DNA of 32,311 nt from Bacteroidaceae bacterium (GCA_900752815.1 CAADWS010000157.1:1-32311); one strand, 5' to 3'. Shown: positions 8,743 to 17,509, counted from the first letter of the stretch. Notes: a model not told the origin generated them from the letters alone. A program made the numbers and translations.

Positions 8743-10280
8743 TTATTCGGGCTGAATGGCGTGCAGCGTATTTTTCCCGGCCTTGATGCGGTACTTTTTC
8801 CCGTTGATGATTAGCGTATAGGGCTGGTTGCTCTCCACCTCCACCTGTTTCGATGAGGCCTGATACAGGATGTCGGTCCGGATGGGGCCGAACTTCAGGT
8901 TGCGCAGGCCGTGCGTACCGTTTTCGCTTTTGAGCGACCATCGGATGCACTATTCCAGCGCATTGATTTCACGGAAGCCCAGCATATTTTCGATGAAGAG
9001 AGAGATGGGGCCCAGGGCCGACCATCCGCAGAAGTCGGGGCGGGCCCGCCGGCCATATTCCGTCGAGGGCGCGTCGGCCGACGGACTGTAGCACTCCCAG
9101 ATGGTGTGCGGAGTTATCTTCTGATAAGTGCGCAATTGCTGCCGCACCACCTTTTCGGCCAGGCTGTCGGCCAGTTCGTAGTAACCATATTTCTCGAGCG
9201 CCTTCGTCCCCATGTAGACCATCGGCAGCCACACGCCGCCTTTCCAGTAGTCGCCCGTAGCGTGGTGGTAGTCCTTGTCGTCGCGCGAGAGCGAGGGCCA
9301 GGGATAAGTGCCGCCCATCATGTTTTCGTCGCGCACGGAGCGCACCATCCGTGCCGCCTGCTCCTTGCTGGGAATCTCCGTGAGCAGAGTCCAGAAGGAG
9401 GCCGGCGTCTTGATGCGGCAGGGCTGGCCGGTGGCGATGGCTACGTCGTAGTAGAATCCGTCCTGCTCGTCCCAATACGTCCGGTTGATGTGCTCCTTGA
9501 GTTCCTTGTAGCGTTTTTTCCAGCTGCGCGCCTCCTTCCTGTCGCCGTAGGCTTCGGCCAGCCGGCTGATGCAGAGGGCCGAAAGCGCCTGTTGCGCGAT
9601 GGCGTCAATCCACATGATTTTGTCGTAGCCTCCGGCATCCCGTCCTCTGGGTGTATTGTCCATGCCGCTGGCCCCGCCCGTCCAGGTGAATCCGAGCAGT
9701 TAGCCCTTCTCGTCCCTGATTTGGTTCAGAAAGATGGGGTTGGGACTGACGGCATCGTTGCGGTTGCCGTGCTTCACCGTGTTGAAATAGTCGAAGTGCC
9801 GTTGCAGGTAACGTTTGTTTTTCAGAATTTCCGTTACGTGCTCACGGTCGCCGGTAAATTCGTAGTTGCCATATTCGGCCCAGGCAAACAGGGGCGGATT
9901 GTCGCGCAGGTGAATGCGCAGGGGCGTTGCCTGGTTTTCGAGAATCGGCACATAGAGATATTGTTGAGCGTCTGCTTTCCGGGATAGGCCTCCGGGGCGT
10001 ATTTGGAAAACAGCACCATGAAGCAGGCGTCCCAAATCCAGATTTGGCTGTCGTAGCAGTTTTCATCCAGGTAGGGGGAAGCCGGAAGGCCGGGAGGGCC
10101 GATGCGGACGCGGTCGGCGGCTATGGCCCATGTCTTTTCGTAGAGGTCAACCAGTGCCTCGTCGGGATGTATCACGCGGGGGATTTCCTTTTCCCAGTCC
10201 GGGTGTGCGGCATCTTTGGGTTGTGCGGTGGCATAGCTGGCAGAGGCCAGGGCCAGCAGGCAAATCAGAACTTTTTTCAT
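8743..10280 (-). pseudogene. Decayed secreted glycoside hydrolase, (alpha/alpha)6-barrel (trehalase/GH63/MGH1-like)
   Basis: The minus strand carries one recognisable glycosidase split by three lesions. It starts with a signal peptide (MKKVLICLLALASASYATAQ) at 10280, and SQIWIWDACFMVLF is the trehalase-like barrel signature. A one-base loss near 9959-9965 shifts frame, joining TLNN to YLYVPILENQ. An in-frame TAA at 9700-9702 falls between RDEKG and LLGFTWTGGASGMD. An in-frame TAG at 8950-8952 separates NALE from CIRWSLKSENG. Homologous-looking sequence continues (GGYDKIMWIDAIAQQ, GGTYPWPSLSRD, ATGDYWKGGVWLPMVY) to a proper stop at 8743-8745. Repaired, it would be about 512 aa. It would have hydrolysed an alpha-linked oligosaccharide; the exact substrate cannot be told. 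It is downstream of and co-directional with the GH35 gene. Confidence 0.88.
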
Positions 10281-10324
10281 AAGTATTATGACAGGGTTAT
10301 ATAGTAAAAACTCTTTACAGAGGG

Positions 10325-10332
10325 CAAAGATA
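10325..10332 (-). promoter_or_regulatory. -7 promoter box of the glycosidase pseudogene
   Basis: TATCTTTG on the minus strand lies 45 bases before the pseudogene ATG. No clear TTTG -33 box is visible. The promoter appears to have outlived the reading frame. Confidence 0.5.
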
Positions 10333-10445
10333 ATGTTTTTCCTATAGTTTGTAAGTCCGGGGCGGAAGAATTGTTTGCCAGGTGGGGAGAGTTTGAAGGT
10401 TTATGGGCCGCTTATACCGATTGCCGGAAAGCCGAATGAAGAAAC

Positions 10446-10487
10446 AAAAAAACAAGGGAAGCAACCTTTGTCCGTTGCTTCCCTTGT
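10446..10487 (-). terminator. Terminator of the GH35 gene
   Basis: A perfect 14-bp stem (10452-10465 with 10474-10487, 8-base loop) is followed on the minus strand by a T run (10446-10452). It lies 20 bases after the GH35 stop, so the GH35 gene and the downstream pseudogene are separate transcription units. Confidence 0.9.
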
Positions 10488-10506
10488 CTTGTGCCCTTGG
10501 TTTCGT

Positions 10507-12972
10507 TTATCTTGTTTCCGCTCCATTTGCGTCAGGCCGAATCTCTGCGGATTGGATATAGGCACCGTTCTCTGTTTGGCGCAGGCCGATAGTCAGCACA
10601 TTCTTGGTTCCTCCGAATTTTAACCAGCATTCAGGCAGGTAGAATTCGCGTTGCGGTCCGGCTTCCCAGTGGCGTCCGATGTTATGTCCGTTAAGCCACA
10701 TGTACCCGTTCCCCGAAGCGTTTATCCTTAACAGCCACGGAATCCATTCATTTTTCTTTCCGGCCGGTAAGGTAAACTCCATTCTGTACCAGGTGAACAG
10801 CCCGTCTTGACTCTTGCGGGGCTGAATGTTGTTCCCTTTGCGCTGAATCTCACTTTGTGTGTCAAGAGGGATGACTTCCCATCCGTCTGCATTGAAGTCA
10901 GGCTGTGTCCAGTTTTCCGTTACTCCTGCCGCGTCGGCAGAAAATTCCCATTGCAGGGGGTGGGTCAGTGCAGTCTCTGTGACAGAGAGTCCCGCCTCCC
11001 GGATGCCCGACAGTTCTTCCATGGGAACATAACCGTGGGCATGGCCCAGGTTTTCGTAGACCACGAGAATTTCGTTGTCTCCTTCTTTCAGTGTTCCGGA
11101 AACGTCGAAGCGGTTGTCAAACTCATCCGGACGGATTCTGTCGAAACAATTACGGGTCAGCCAGGTTTGCGCGTCAGCCTTTTCGGGGAAAAGGCGTTTT
11201 ACGTTTTTCCCGTTGACGCGAACGGAGACAATATCGCGTGTAAACATATTGAACAGCAGGAATTTTTCTTTCTCCGCCTGCGATTTTGTCAGATGCACTT
11301 TGCTTCGGTACAGGCTGTATCTGAAATCATTTATATCTAAATCTGAAAGGGATGCCAGTCTTGACATGGGGAGCCATTGGGCTTGGTCGTAATTGTCCTC
11401 CTTGCGCTTTACGGATGCAATGCGTATGGCTTCGGGCAATTTTCCGGGGCGGCGGATTCCTTTCTGCTTTTTGGGCCACCATTCGCCCGACGATGCCTTT
11501 TGTCCGGGCTTGATTACGAGCACCCGGGTATCCAAGCCTTCCAAATCGTATTTCACCTCGATGGGCGATAGGTATAATGAGTCCGCCTGCCGCTGGGAGT
11601 TGTTGACCTGCATCAGGACTTTGTTGCCGTTCTGGTCAATATTGTACATATCCTTTTGCGGAAGGCTGACTTTGTCGGGAACCACAGTGACCGTTCCCTT
11701 TATCCGTTGTTGGGGATGGGTGTTGTGCAGAAAGACGAACAGCGTTCCGTCGTTGGATACGCGTACGCCTCCGAACAGTTCCTTGGGTGCGCCTTTCAGT
11801 TCGCATGGCCCACCTTGTGTCCGGACCAGCTGGGGCTCAAAATGTCTGATGAAATCTCCTATGCCTTTGGCCTCCAGATATTTTTCTCCGACGGAACCGT
11901 TTTCATGAATGGCGGCATTATAGTCGTATGAGGTGGTCATTCCTCTGGCTCCCCATCCCGCAAGGTGTGTGCCTCCGGTCAGCATGTAATAGTTGATACC
12001 CGTTCCGCCGCCCAGCAGGGTCATCAGTCCTATCGCCTTGAAGTGGCGGGCATCCGAATAGTGCTCTTCACTCAGCGAGCCGGTAACCAGTGAGAACCAG
12101 CCTCCTTGCAGTTCTGTCACGAACCCGGGGGCGTCGGGTTGCTTCTGTTTCAGGGATGACATTCTGAACGCGCAACTCGGTGCGTCGGACAGTCCGACGT
12201 AGTAATTGTCACAGTCGAATACCTGCGACAGTTCTTTGTCCTTGCTTCCTCTGCATTCATTTGTGAGGCAGGTGAAAACGGGAATATCAAATCCGCTGTT
12301 CCGCACGGTCCTGTAAAGGGACTTTAGAAAATCTTCCTTGTTGCTGCACCCGTGGGCGTTGTATTCGTTTTCTATCTGTATCAGAATGATACCTTTTTCT
12401 CCTTTCTTCTTGCGGGTGATTTGCTCGTTGGCCAGTGCTTTGCAAACTCCCTTAAACCAGTGTTCAGACCATCGTATGTGGGTCGGGTCGGCACTTCTTA
12501 ACCATAGTCCTTTCACATCAGCGGGCCGGAATTTGGCCAGCCACCGCGGATAGGCTCCACCGGAAAATTCCGCACAAATAAAAGGGCCGGGGCGTACGAT
12601 GGTATAAAGGTTGAATTCATTCTGCGCGATGTGAAGCCATCTTTTCAGGTCGGAAAAGTCAAAGTGGGTAGTGTCATCAATGCTCGAAGGCATGGTTCTT
12701 TCATGCCAATTCCAGGGAACGTAGGTTTCGACGGTGTTAAAGCCGGCTTCCTTAATCTTGCGGAACCTGTCTCTCCATAATTCTTCCGGGCATCTGAAAT
12801 AGTGGAAGGCTGCGGAATAGATGAATCTGTCTTTACCATCTATTTTCAGGCACGCGCCGTCATAACTGATGCGGTCCGGATGTTTGAACTCCTTTTTCGG
12901 GGTGTCGGTATTGTCACCCAGGCCGTGGATACTCAGACAGGCAAACAGGAGGGTAAGCAAAAACGGTTTCAT
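10507..12972 (-). CDS. Secreted GH35 beta-galactosidase
   Basis: Exo-beta-galactosidase removing terminal beta-galactose from glycans. The 821-residue product starts with a signal peptide (MKPFLLTLLFACLSIHGLG), implying periplasmic or surface location. The TIM barrel carries the GH35 acid/base in QIENEY (Glu203) and the nucleophile in VTELQGGW (Glu287), so it looks active. WNWHE and the RPGPFICAEFSGGAYPRWL segment are also GH35 hallmarks. The C-terminal half holds beta-sandwich domains, ending in a galactose-binding-like fold with LNGHNIGRHWEAGPQREFYLP. The ATG at 12972 is chosen because it begins the signal peptide; 92 codons of open frame upstream lack family features. Its own promoter (13134-13166) and terminator make it monocistronic. 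Mucin or plant galactan could be the substrate; the sequence does not decide. Confidence 0.93.
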   Translation of the reverse strand: MKPFLLTLLFACLSIHGLGDNTDTPKKEFKHPDRISYDGACLKIDGKDRFIYSAAFHYFRCPEELWRDRFRKIKEAGFNTVETYVPWNWHERTMPSSIDDTTHFDFSDLKRWLHIAQNEFNLYTIVRPGPFICAEFSGGAYPRWLAKFRPADVKGLWLRSADPTHIRWSEHWFKGVCKALANEQITRKKKGEKGIILIQIENEYNAHGCSNKEDFLKSLYRTVRNSGFDIPVFTCLTNECRGSKDKELSQVFDCDNYYVGLSDAPSCAFRMSSLKQKQPDAPGFVTELQGGWFSLVTGSLSEEHYSDARHFKAIGLMTLLGGGTGINYYMLTGGTHLAGWGARGMTTSYDYNAAIHENGSVGEKYLEAKGIGDFIRHFEPQLVRTQGGPCELKGAPKELFGGVRVSNDGTLFVFLHNTHPQQRIKGTVTVVPDKVSLPQKDMYNIDQNGNKVLMQVNNSQRQADSLYLSPIEVKYDLEGLDTRVLVIKPGQKASSGEWWPKKQKGIRRPGKLPEAIRIASVKRKEDNYDQAQWLPMSRLASLSDLDINDFRYSLYRSKVHLTKSQAEKEKFLLFNMFTRDIVSVRVNGKNVKRLFPEKADAQTWLTRNCFDRIRPDEFDNRFDVSGTLKEGDNEILVVYENLGHAHGYVPMEELSGIREAGLSVTETALTHPLQWEFSADAAGVTENWTQPDFNADGWEVIPLDTQSEIQRKGNNIQPRKSQDGLFTWYRMEFTLPAGKKNEWIPWLLRINASGNGYMWLNGHNIGRHWEAGPQREFYLPECWLKFGGTKNVLTIGLRQTENGAYIQSAEIRPDANGAETR

Positions 12973-13133
12973 AGTTTGTACGTTTTGTTGAAGTTGTTTT
13001 TTTATGGATAGAATGGATATATTCAGGAAGGGGCGCGATGCTGGCACGTAGCGTGTTCGGATAGTATTCTTTCGCGAGTGATGTCTTGGCAGGGCATACG
13101 GCTTCCGATCGCACATAAAAGGTCCTGACATTG

Positions 13134-13166
13134 CAAATATACGAATAATTCTTCTAAAAGTGCAAG
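13134..13166 (-). promoter_or_regulatory. Promoter of the GH35 gene
   Basis: On the minus strand TATATTTG (13134-13141) fits TAnnTTTG. CTTG at 13163-13166, 21 bases further upstream, matches three of four bases of the TTTG -33 box. The leader to the ATG at 12972 would be about 155 nt. Confidence 0.6.
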
Positions 13167-13300
13167 GTGGTTGTGCCGAAGCAGAGCTTTTTCTTTTTTC
13201 GGTGGAGCAAAGTATTACCGTCCGGAGGTTTGGTCCTGCGGTTTTCATGCAGTTCTTCAGGCCTCAGTCTGATGCCCGGTTTCTTGGAAAAAAACACTTG

Positions 13301-13405
13301 GTAGTTTAGGAAAAACAGTCCTTACTTTAGAAAAAACAGTCCTTACTTTAGGAAAAACAGTCAGTACTTTTGTTTTTTCTGTCGGTACTTTTGAAAAAGA
13401 CAGAC
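13301..13405. repeat. Five tandem 21-bp units upstream of metK
   Basis: Units start at 13301, 13322, 13343, 13364 and 13385, each exactly 21 bases. The consensus is roughly KTACTTTAGGAAAAACAGTC. Units 1-3 are near-identical (GTAGTTT or TTACTTT, then AGRAAAAACAGTC). Units 4 and 5 keep GTACTTTTG but vary after it. The array lies between the divergent GH35 and metK genes and ends about 33 bases before the metK -7 box. A spacing of 21 bp is two DNA helical turns, which fits phased protein-binding sites. A related phased element lies upstream of dapB (21554-21636). Confidence 0.8.
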
Positions 13406-13437
13406 GGTTTGCTGTCTTTTTTTTCGGGAATTTTTCG

Positions 13438-13445
13438 TATCTTTG
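13438..13445 (+). promoter_or_regulatory. -7 box of the metK promoter
   Basis: TATCTTTG matches TAnnTTTG. The expected -33 position (13413-13418) has no TTTG; instead it falls in the right arm of a 10-bp hairpin (13394-13421). Transcription would start near 13452, just ahead of the riboswitch aptamer. Confidence 0.7.
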
Positions 13446-13460
13446 CACCCGATTTAAGGA

Positions 13461-13510
13461 ACGAGGACAGATTTGGCTGCTTGCAACCTCACAAAAAAAT
13501 GCTAAAACGA
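13461..13510 (+). ncRNA. SAM-II-like riboswitch aptamer upstream of metK
   Basis: The leader shows the conserved SAM-II (SAM-alpha) core in the right order. It has a P1 strand GAGG (13463-13466), GATTTG, CTTGCA and the partner P1 strand CCTC (13487-13490), then an A-rich segment and GCTAAAA (13501-13507), which forms the pseudoknot side. In the family this aptamer binds S-adenosylmethionine and turns off Met/SAM genes. The context agrees, since the downstream gene makes SAM. P1 here is short and has two extra bases before GATTTG compared with the alphaproteobacterial examples I know. AAATGCT (13497-13503) can alternatively pair with AGCATTT (13530-13536), a plausible switch. Confidence 0.75.
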
Positions 13511-13580
13511 TGTCGGCCCGCTTTGTGGCAGCATTTGCCGGCTTGCTTTTGATGCTACGACAGCCATTTCATGTGACGTT

Positions 13581-13614
13581 CTGCTTGGCCCTTTGCGGCA
13601 GGCAGATTTTTTTT
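13581..13614 (+). terminator. Attenuator-like terminator between the SAM aptamer and metK
   Basis: CTGCTTG (13581-13587) pairs with CAGGCAG (13599-13605) in a 7-bp stem with one U-G pair, followed by A and eight Ts (13607-13614). It sits 28 bases before the metK ATG and inside its transcript, so it is likely the expression platform of the riboswitch rather than an end terminator. Confidence 0.65.
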
Positions 13615-13642
13615 ATTCACCAATTCATACATTTTCAACGAA

Positions 13643-14935
13643 ATGGGATATCTTTTTACTTCCGAATCGGTGTCTGAAGGACACCCCGACAAGGTGGCCG
13701 ACCAGATTTCGGACGCCGTGCTTGACGAGTTGCTGGCTGATGACCCCAACTCAAAAGTAGCTTGCGAAACTCTTGTTACTACCGGGCAGGTGGTAGTGGC
13801 AGGCGAAGTGAAATCCGAAGCCTATGTGGATTTGCAGGAAGTGGTGCGCCGCACCATCCGCCGCATCGGCTACACCAAGGCCGAGTACAAGTTCGATGCC
13901 GAAAGCTGCGGCATCTTCAGCGCCATTCATGAACAGAGTGCCGACATCAACCGAGGTGTCGACCGGGAAGACCCGATGGAACAGGGAGCCGGCGACCAGG
14001 GCATGATGTTCGGTTATGCCAACAACGAAACCGACACCTTCATGCCGCTGCCCCTTTCGCTGGCGCACGACATCCTCATTGTGCTGGCGGAAATCCGTCG
14101 TGAAGGACAGGTGATGACTTATCTCCGTCCCGACTCGAAAAGTCAGGTGACGGTGGAGTATGACGACAACGACCGTGCCGTGCGCATCGATACCATTGTC
14201 GTCTCCACGCAGCACGACGACTTTATTTCGGCCGAAGAAGCCGGTTCGCAGGAGGCTGCCGACGAGCAGATGCTGGCCCGCATCCGCGAAGATGTCATCA
14301 ATATCCTCATTCCGCGCGTAGTGGAGGAGCGGGTGCATACGCCTGAAATCAAGGAACTCTTTGCCAAGGGCGCCATCAAGTATTACGTCAATCCCACGGG
14401 CAAGTTCGTCATCGGTGGCCCGCACGGCGACACCGGACTGACCGGCCGTAAAATCATCGTTGATACCTACGGCGGCAAGGGTGCCCATGGAGGCGGTGCC
14501 TTCTCGGGCAAGGACCCTTCGAAGGTGGACCGCTCGGCAGCCTATGCCGCCCGCCACATAGCCAAGAACATGGTGGCAGCCGGCGTGGCCGACGAAATGC
14601 TGGTGCAGTTGAGCTATGCCATCGGCGTGGCAGAACCCATTTCCGTTTATGTCAATACCTACGGAAAGAGTCATGTGCAGCTGACCGACGGCGAGATAGC
14701 CGACCGCGTGAAGCGGATTTTCGACCTTCGTCCCCATGCCATCGAGGAACGCCTGAAGCTCCGTTGCCCCATCTATGAGGAAACGGCCAGCTACGGCCAC
14801 GTGGGACGGACACCGGAGAAGGTCGTCAAGCGCTTCCCGCGTCGCAATGGTACCTGCCGTGAGGTGGAGGTGGAACTCTTTACCTGGGAGAAACTCGATT
14901 ATGTCGACCGTGTGAAAGATGCTTTCGGCCTCTGA
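13643..14935 (+). CDS. metK: S-adenosylmethionine synthetase (MetK)
   Basis: Makes S-adenosylmethionine from methionine and ATP in the cytosol. The 430-residue product has the ATP motif SEGHPDK (residues 11-17) at the N-terminus, [12 protein letters not shown] near residue 116, [13 protein letters not shown], and the phosphate-loop [16 protein letters not shown] near residue 283. It is somewhat longer than the E. coli enzyme (384 aa), as usual in Bacteroidota. The ATG at 13643 begins the family-typical [14 protein letters not shown]. It is preceded by a SAM-II-like aptamer and a leader terminator, implying feedback control by its product. A 9-bp terminator follows (14962-15006). Confidence 0.97.
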   Translation: MGYLFTSESVSEGHPDKVADQISDAVLDELLADDPNSKVACETLVTTGQVVVAGEVKSEAYVDLQEVVRRTIRRIGYTKAEYKFDAESCGIFSAIHEQSADINRGVDREDPMEQGAGDQGMMFGYANNETDTFMPLPLSLAHDILIVLAEIRREGQVMTYLRPDSKSQVTVEYDDNDRAVRIDTIVVSTQHDDFISAEEAGSQEAADEQMLARIREDVINILIPRVVEERVHTPEIKELFAKGAIKYYVNPTGKFVIGGPHGDTGLTGRKIIVDTYGGKGAHGGGAFSGKDPSKVDRSAAYAARHIAKNMVAAGVADEMLVQLSYAIGVAEPISVYVNTYGKSHVQLTDGEIADRVKRIFDLRPHAIEERLKLRCPIYEETASYGHVGRTPEKVVKRFPRRNGTCREVEVELFTWEKLDYVDRVKDAFGL

Positions 14936-14961
14936 TTCATACGTCCTGATATTTACAGAGG

Positions 14962-15006
14962 TCTTCGGGGTTGTCGCGTCCGTGTGCGGGCAGCCCCGAA
15001 GATTTT
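14962..15006 (+). terminator. Terminator after metK
   Basis: A perfect 9-bp stem (TCTTCGGGG, 14962-14970, with CCCCGAAGA, 14994-15002) is followed by four Ts. It is 26 bases past the metK stop. Confidence 0.75.
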
Positions 15007-15080
15007 CGCATTCGGAGCCGCGGCAGGGGCGGTTGCCTTCCTGCTGTTCCGGTTCCATTCGTTTCAAAAGATAAAATTGT

Positions 15081-15656
15081 ATGCATATTACCGTATATAG
15101 TGCATCCAGCGGACAGGTGGCTGCCGGCTATGTGGAGGCCGCCTGCCGGCTGGGCCGCCTGCTCGCGGAGAAGGGACACGTGCTGGTGAACGGGGCCGGA
15201 CGTACCGGCCTTATGGCGGCAACGGCCGATGCCTGTCTTGCTGCCGGCGGGCAGGCCGTGGGCGTGATACCGCAATTCATGATAGAGCAGGGGTGGCAGC
15301 ACAAGGGCATGACCCGCCTGGAGGTGACTCCCGACATGCACCGTCGCAAGCAGCTCATGGCCGAACTCTCCGATGCGTGTATCGCATTGCCGGGCGGAGT
15401 GGGCACTTTGGAGGAATTGCTCGAAATTATCACCTGGAAGCAGCTGGGGCTGTATCTCAAACCCATCGTGATACTTAATCTCGACGGTTATTACGATGCC
15501 TTGCTTTCGCAGCTGGAACGTGCAGTGGCCGAAAACTTCATGCGTGACCTGCACCGGAATATCTGGGTGACAGCCCAAACGCCCGAAGAGGCGGTCGATT
15601 TGTGTGAGACAACACCGCTGTGGGACAGAAATGTCCGTAAGTTTGCCGCCTTGTGA
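15081..15656 (+). CDS. LOG-family (TIGR00730) nucleotide phosphoribohydrolase-like protein
   Basis: A 191-residue Rossmann-fold protein of the LOG family (lysine-decarboxylase-like fold). Characterised members release free bases from nucleoside 5'-monophosphates, including cytokinin ribotides. GAGRTGLMAATADA (about residues 38-51) and PGGVGTLEE (residues 103-111) are the two diagnostic motifs and both look intact. It was long misannotated as lysine decarboxylase, and I do not use that name. The start at 15081 (MHITVYSASS) leads straight into the first beta strand. It follows the metK terminator and is 70 bases ahead of the DUF4271 gene. The physiological substrate in Bacteroidota is not established. 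Confidence 0.88.
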   Translation: MHITVYSASSGQVAAGYVEAACRLGRLLAEKGHVLVNGAGRTGLMAATADACLAAGGQAVGVIPQFMIEQGWQHKGMTRLEVTPDMHRRKQLMAELSDACIALPGGVGTLEELLEIITWKQLGLYLKPIVILNLDGYYDALLSQLERAVAENFMRDLHRNIWVTAQTPEEAVDLCETTPLWDRNVRKFAAL

Positions 15657-15726
15657 GAAGGCTGGGCTTCCGGATGCTGAAAACCGGATTCCGGCCGTGA
15701 GCCCTGCCGAAGATAATTTCTGACAG

Positions 15727-16743
15727 ATGTATAATGATATGTTTCCACCCGATTCCTTGTCCGTAGCAAAGCCGGCGACCGCAGCCCTGGCGGCGGAATC
15801 CGCTGTGCCTGCCGGCCGTGCAGGCGCACTGCCGTCCCGTGCCGTTCGTGCCGAACAGCCCGACACCGCCGTGCAGCCGGACATACCGGCCGCCTTGCGT
15901 CCGGTGGAGGAGGGGCCCGTCGTGCCCGACAGCGCATTGCAGATTATGGGCAGATGTTTTGACTGCTGGCACGAAGCCGTGTGGGTGGAGGACAGTCTGC
16001 GTCTGTCGTCGCACGAGTATTTCGAGAAGCCTTGTGACGGCCGGCAGGCCGGCGACCCGCTGTCGTTTCGTCTGGTGGGCGATGACGGCATAGCCGGCAG
16101 TCTCCTGTTGCTTTATCTGCTGGTAGTCCTGCTGGTGTCCCGTTTCCGCCATTCTTTACATTTGCGCCTGAAGGCGTTTTTTCAGGAGCGTTTGCGTGAG
16201 AATATGTTTGATGCCTCCTTTGAGACACTCGGAGCGGGAAATCTGCTGTTTCCTTTTGCCTTGTGCTTTTCGTTGGGGCTGTTGATTTTCGATTATCAGC
16301 GGGTGGTGCACGCCGAATTTTTCGCGGCGCAGCCGCCATACGGGCTGCTGGCAGCCGATGTGGGCGTCTGTCTGTTGGCATATCTCTTGCGGACGTTGTT
16401 GTATCTCTTCGTCAATCACGTGTTCTTCGATCACGACAGCAACGCGCGCTGGAGGGAAGCTTACCGATTTTCCACAGTAACGTTGAGCCTGTTGCTGCTC
16501 CATCTGGTGCTGCTGGTGGTATTCTATGAAATGGATTTCAAAAACTGGCTGCTGGGGTTTGGCTTTTCCGTGGTTTTGGTGGAAATGTGTCTAATTTACA
16601 AGACCTATCGCATATTTTTCGGGCGCATGTTAGGCTATCTGCATTTAATTTTGTACTTTTGCGCCCTAGAAATTCTACCGCTCTTTTCTGCGTGGAAAGG
16701 AGTCCGATGGATGATGCAGGAATTGGCCCTATACGTGCAATAA
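15727..16743 (+). CDS. DUF4271 family integral membrane protein
   Basis: A 338-residue protein with a long, Ala/Pro/Val-rich N-terminal region (about residues 1-120) that looks disordered. Several hydrophobic segments follow: around 123-137 (SLLLLYLLVVLLV), 170-186, 205-228, 250-268 and a C-terminal stretch including LGYLHLILYFCALEILPLF. The overall pattern and its position directly before hemD match the Bacteroidota DUF4271 family, whose function is unknown. An alternative start five codons in (Met5) is possible. Its 3' end contains a promoter box for hemD (16654-16661). Nothing in the sequence suggests an enzymatic activity. Confidence 0.8.
   Translation: MYNDMFPPDSLSVAKPATAALAAESAVPAGRAGALPSRAVRAEQPDTAVQPDIPAALRPVEEGPVVPDSALQIMGRCFDCWHEAVWVEDSLRLSSHEYFEKPCDGRQAGDPLSFRLVGDDGIAGSLLLLYLLVVLLVSRFRHSLHLRLKAFFQERLRENMFDASFETLGAGNLLFPFALCFSLGLLIFDYQRVVHAEFFAAQPPYGLLAADVGVCLLAYLLRTLLYLFVNHVFFDHDSNARWREAYRFSTVTLSLLLLHLVLLVVFYEMDFKNWLLGFGFSVVLVEMCLIYKTYRIFFGRMLGYLHLILYFCALEILPLFSAWKGVRWMMQELALYVQ
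16654..16661 (+). promoter_or_regulatory. -7 box for hemD inside the DUF4271 gene
   Basis: TACTTTTG fits TAnnTTTG and lies 104 bases before the hemD ATG, within the DUF4271 coding region. No TTTG -33 box is seen at the right distance, so it is only a candidate for a second hemD promoter. Confidence 0.45.
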
Positions 16744-16765
16744 AAAAACAAACCATATATAATTC

Positions 16766-17509
16766 ATGATAAAGAAGATTCTGGTTTCCCAGCCTAAACC
16801 CTCTTCGGAGAAGTCCTCTTACTTTGAATTGGAGCGGAAGTACGGTTTGGAACTCGTCTTTCATCCTTTCATCAAGGTGGAAGGGCTCAGTGCCCGTGAT
16901 TTCCGTCAACAGCGGATTCAGATTTTGGATTACAGTGCGGTAGTGTTCACCTCTCGTCATGCCATTGACCATTTCTTTACTTTGTGTAAGGAATTGCGGG
17001 TGACGATTCCGGAGGACATGAAGTATTTTGCTCTGTCGGAGGCCATCGCTCTCTACATTCAGAAGTATGTGCAGTATCGCAAGCGGAAAGTGTTTTTCCC
17101 GACAACCGGTGTGACCTGGAACGATTTGGTGGCAGTCATGCTCAAGCACAAGACAGAGAATTATCTGATTCCGCAGAGTGATGTGCATACGGATGAAGTG
17201 CATCAGCTGTTGGTGGCGAAAAAACTGAAGCATACGGAGTGCGTGATGTATCGCACAGTGCATAATGACTATCCGGCCGGCCAGCCGTTTGATTTTGATA
17301 TGGTCATTCTCTTTACACCGGCCGGCTTCGAGTCGTTGCTGGCGAACTTCCCCGACTTCAAGGAAAGGAACATCAAGCTCGCCTGTTTCGGTAAGGCTAC
17401 CGCCAAGGCCATTGAAGAAGCAAATTATGTAATAGACCTGGCTGCTCCTACGGTAAAGGCTCCTTCGATGCCGGCATCCCTTGAGGTCTATTTGGAGGAA
17501 AATGCCTGA
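16766..17509 (+). CDS. hemD: Uroporphyrinogen-III synthase (HemD)
   Basis: Cyclises hydroxymethylbilane to uroporphyrinogen III in tetrapyrrole (haem/cobalamin) synthesis. The 247-residue product has the two-lobed HemD pattern: an N-terminal MIKKILVSQPKP strand, VVFTSRHAIDHF near residue 58, YFALSEAIALYI, and in the second lobe VILFTPAGFESLL and ACFGKATAKAIEEANY. These are the weak but recognisable HemD signatures of Bacteroidota. The start at 16766 is 22 bases after the DUF4271 stop. It ends in a terminator (17611-17659) ahead of rnpA. HemD sequences diverge strongly, so catalytic residues cannot be assigned by eye. Confidence 0.86.
   Translation: MIKKILVSQPKPSSEKSSYFELERKYGLELVFHPFIKVEGLSARDFRQQRIQILDYSAVVFTSRHAIDHFFTLCKELRVTIPEDMKYFALSEAIALYIQKYVQYRKRKVFFPTTGVTWNDLVAVMLKHKTENYLIPQSDVHTDEVHQLLVAKKLKHTECVMYRTVHNDYPAGQPFDFDMVILFTPAGFESLLANFPDFKERNIKLACFGKATAKAIEEANYVIDLAAPTVKAPSMPASLEVYLEENA

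Noticed and set aside
12973..13248. N-terminal extension of the GH35 gene
   Set aside because: The extra 92 codons are basic and unlike the family, cover the promoter, and would bury the signal peptide.
13301..13405. Possible CRISPR array
   Set aside because: Units are directly adjacent with no spacers and no cas genes nearby.
13751..15067. 438-codon open frame antisense to metK
   Set aside because: Mirror of metK codon usage; the translation resembles no known family.
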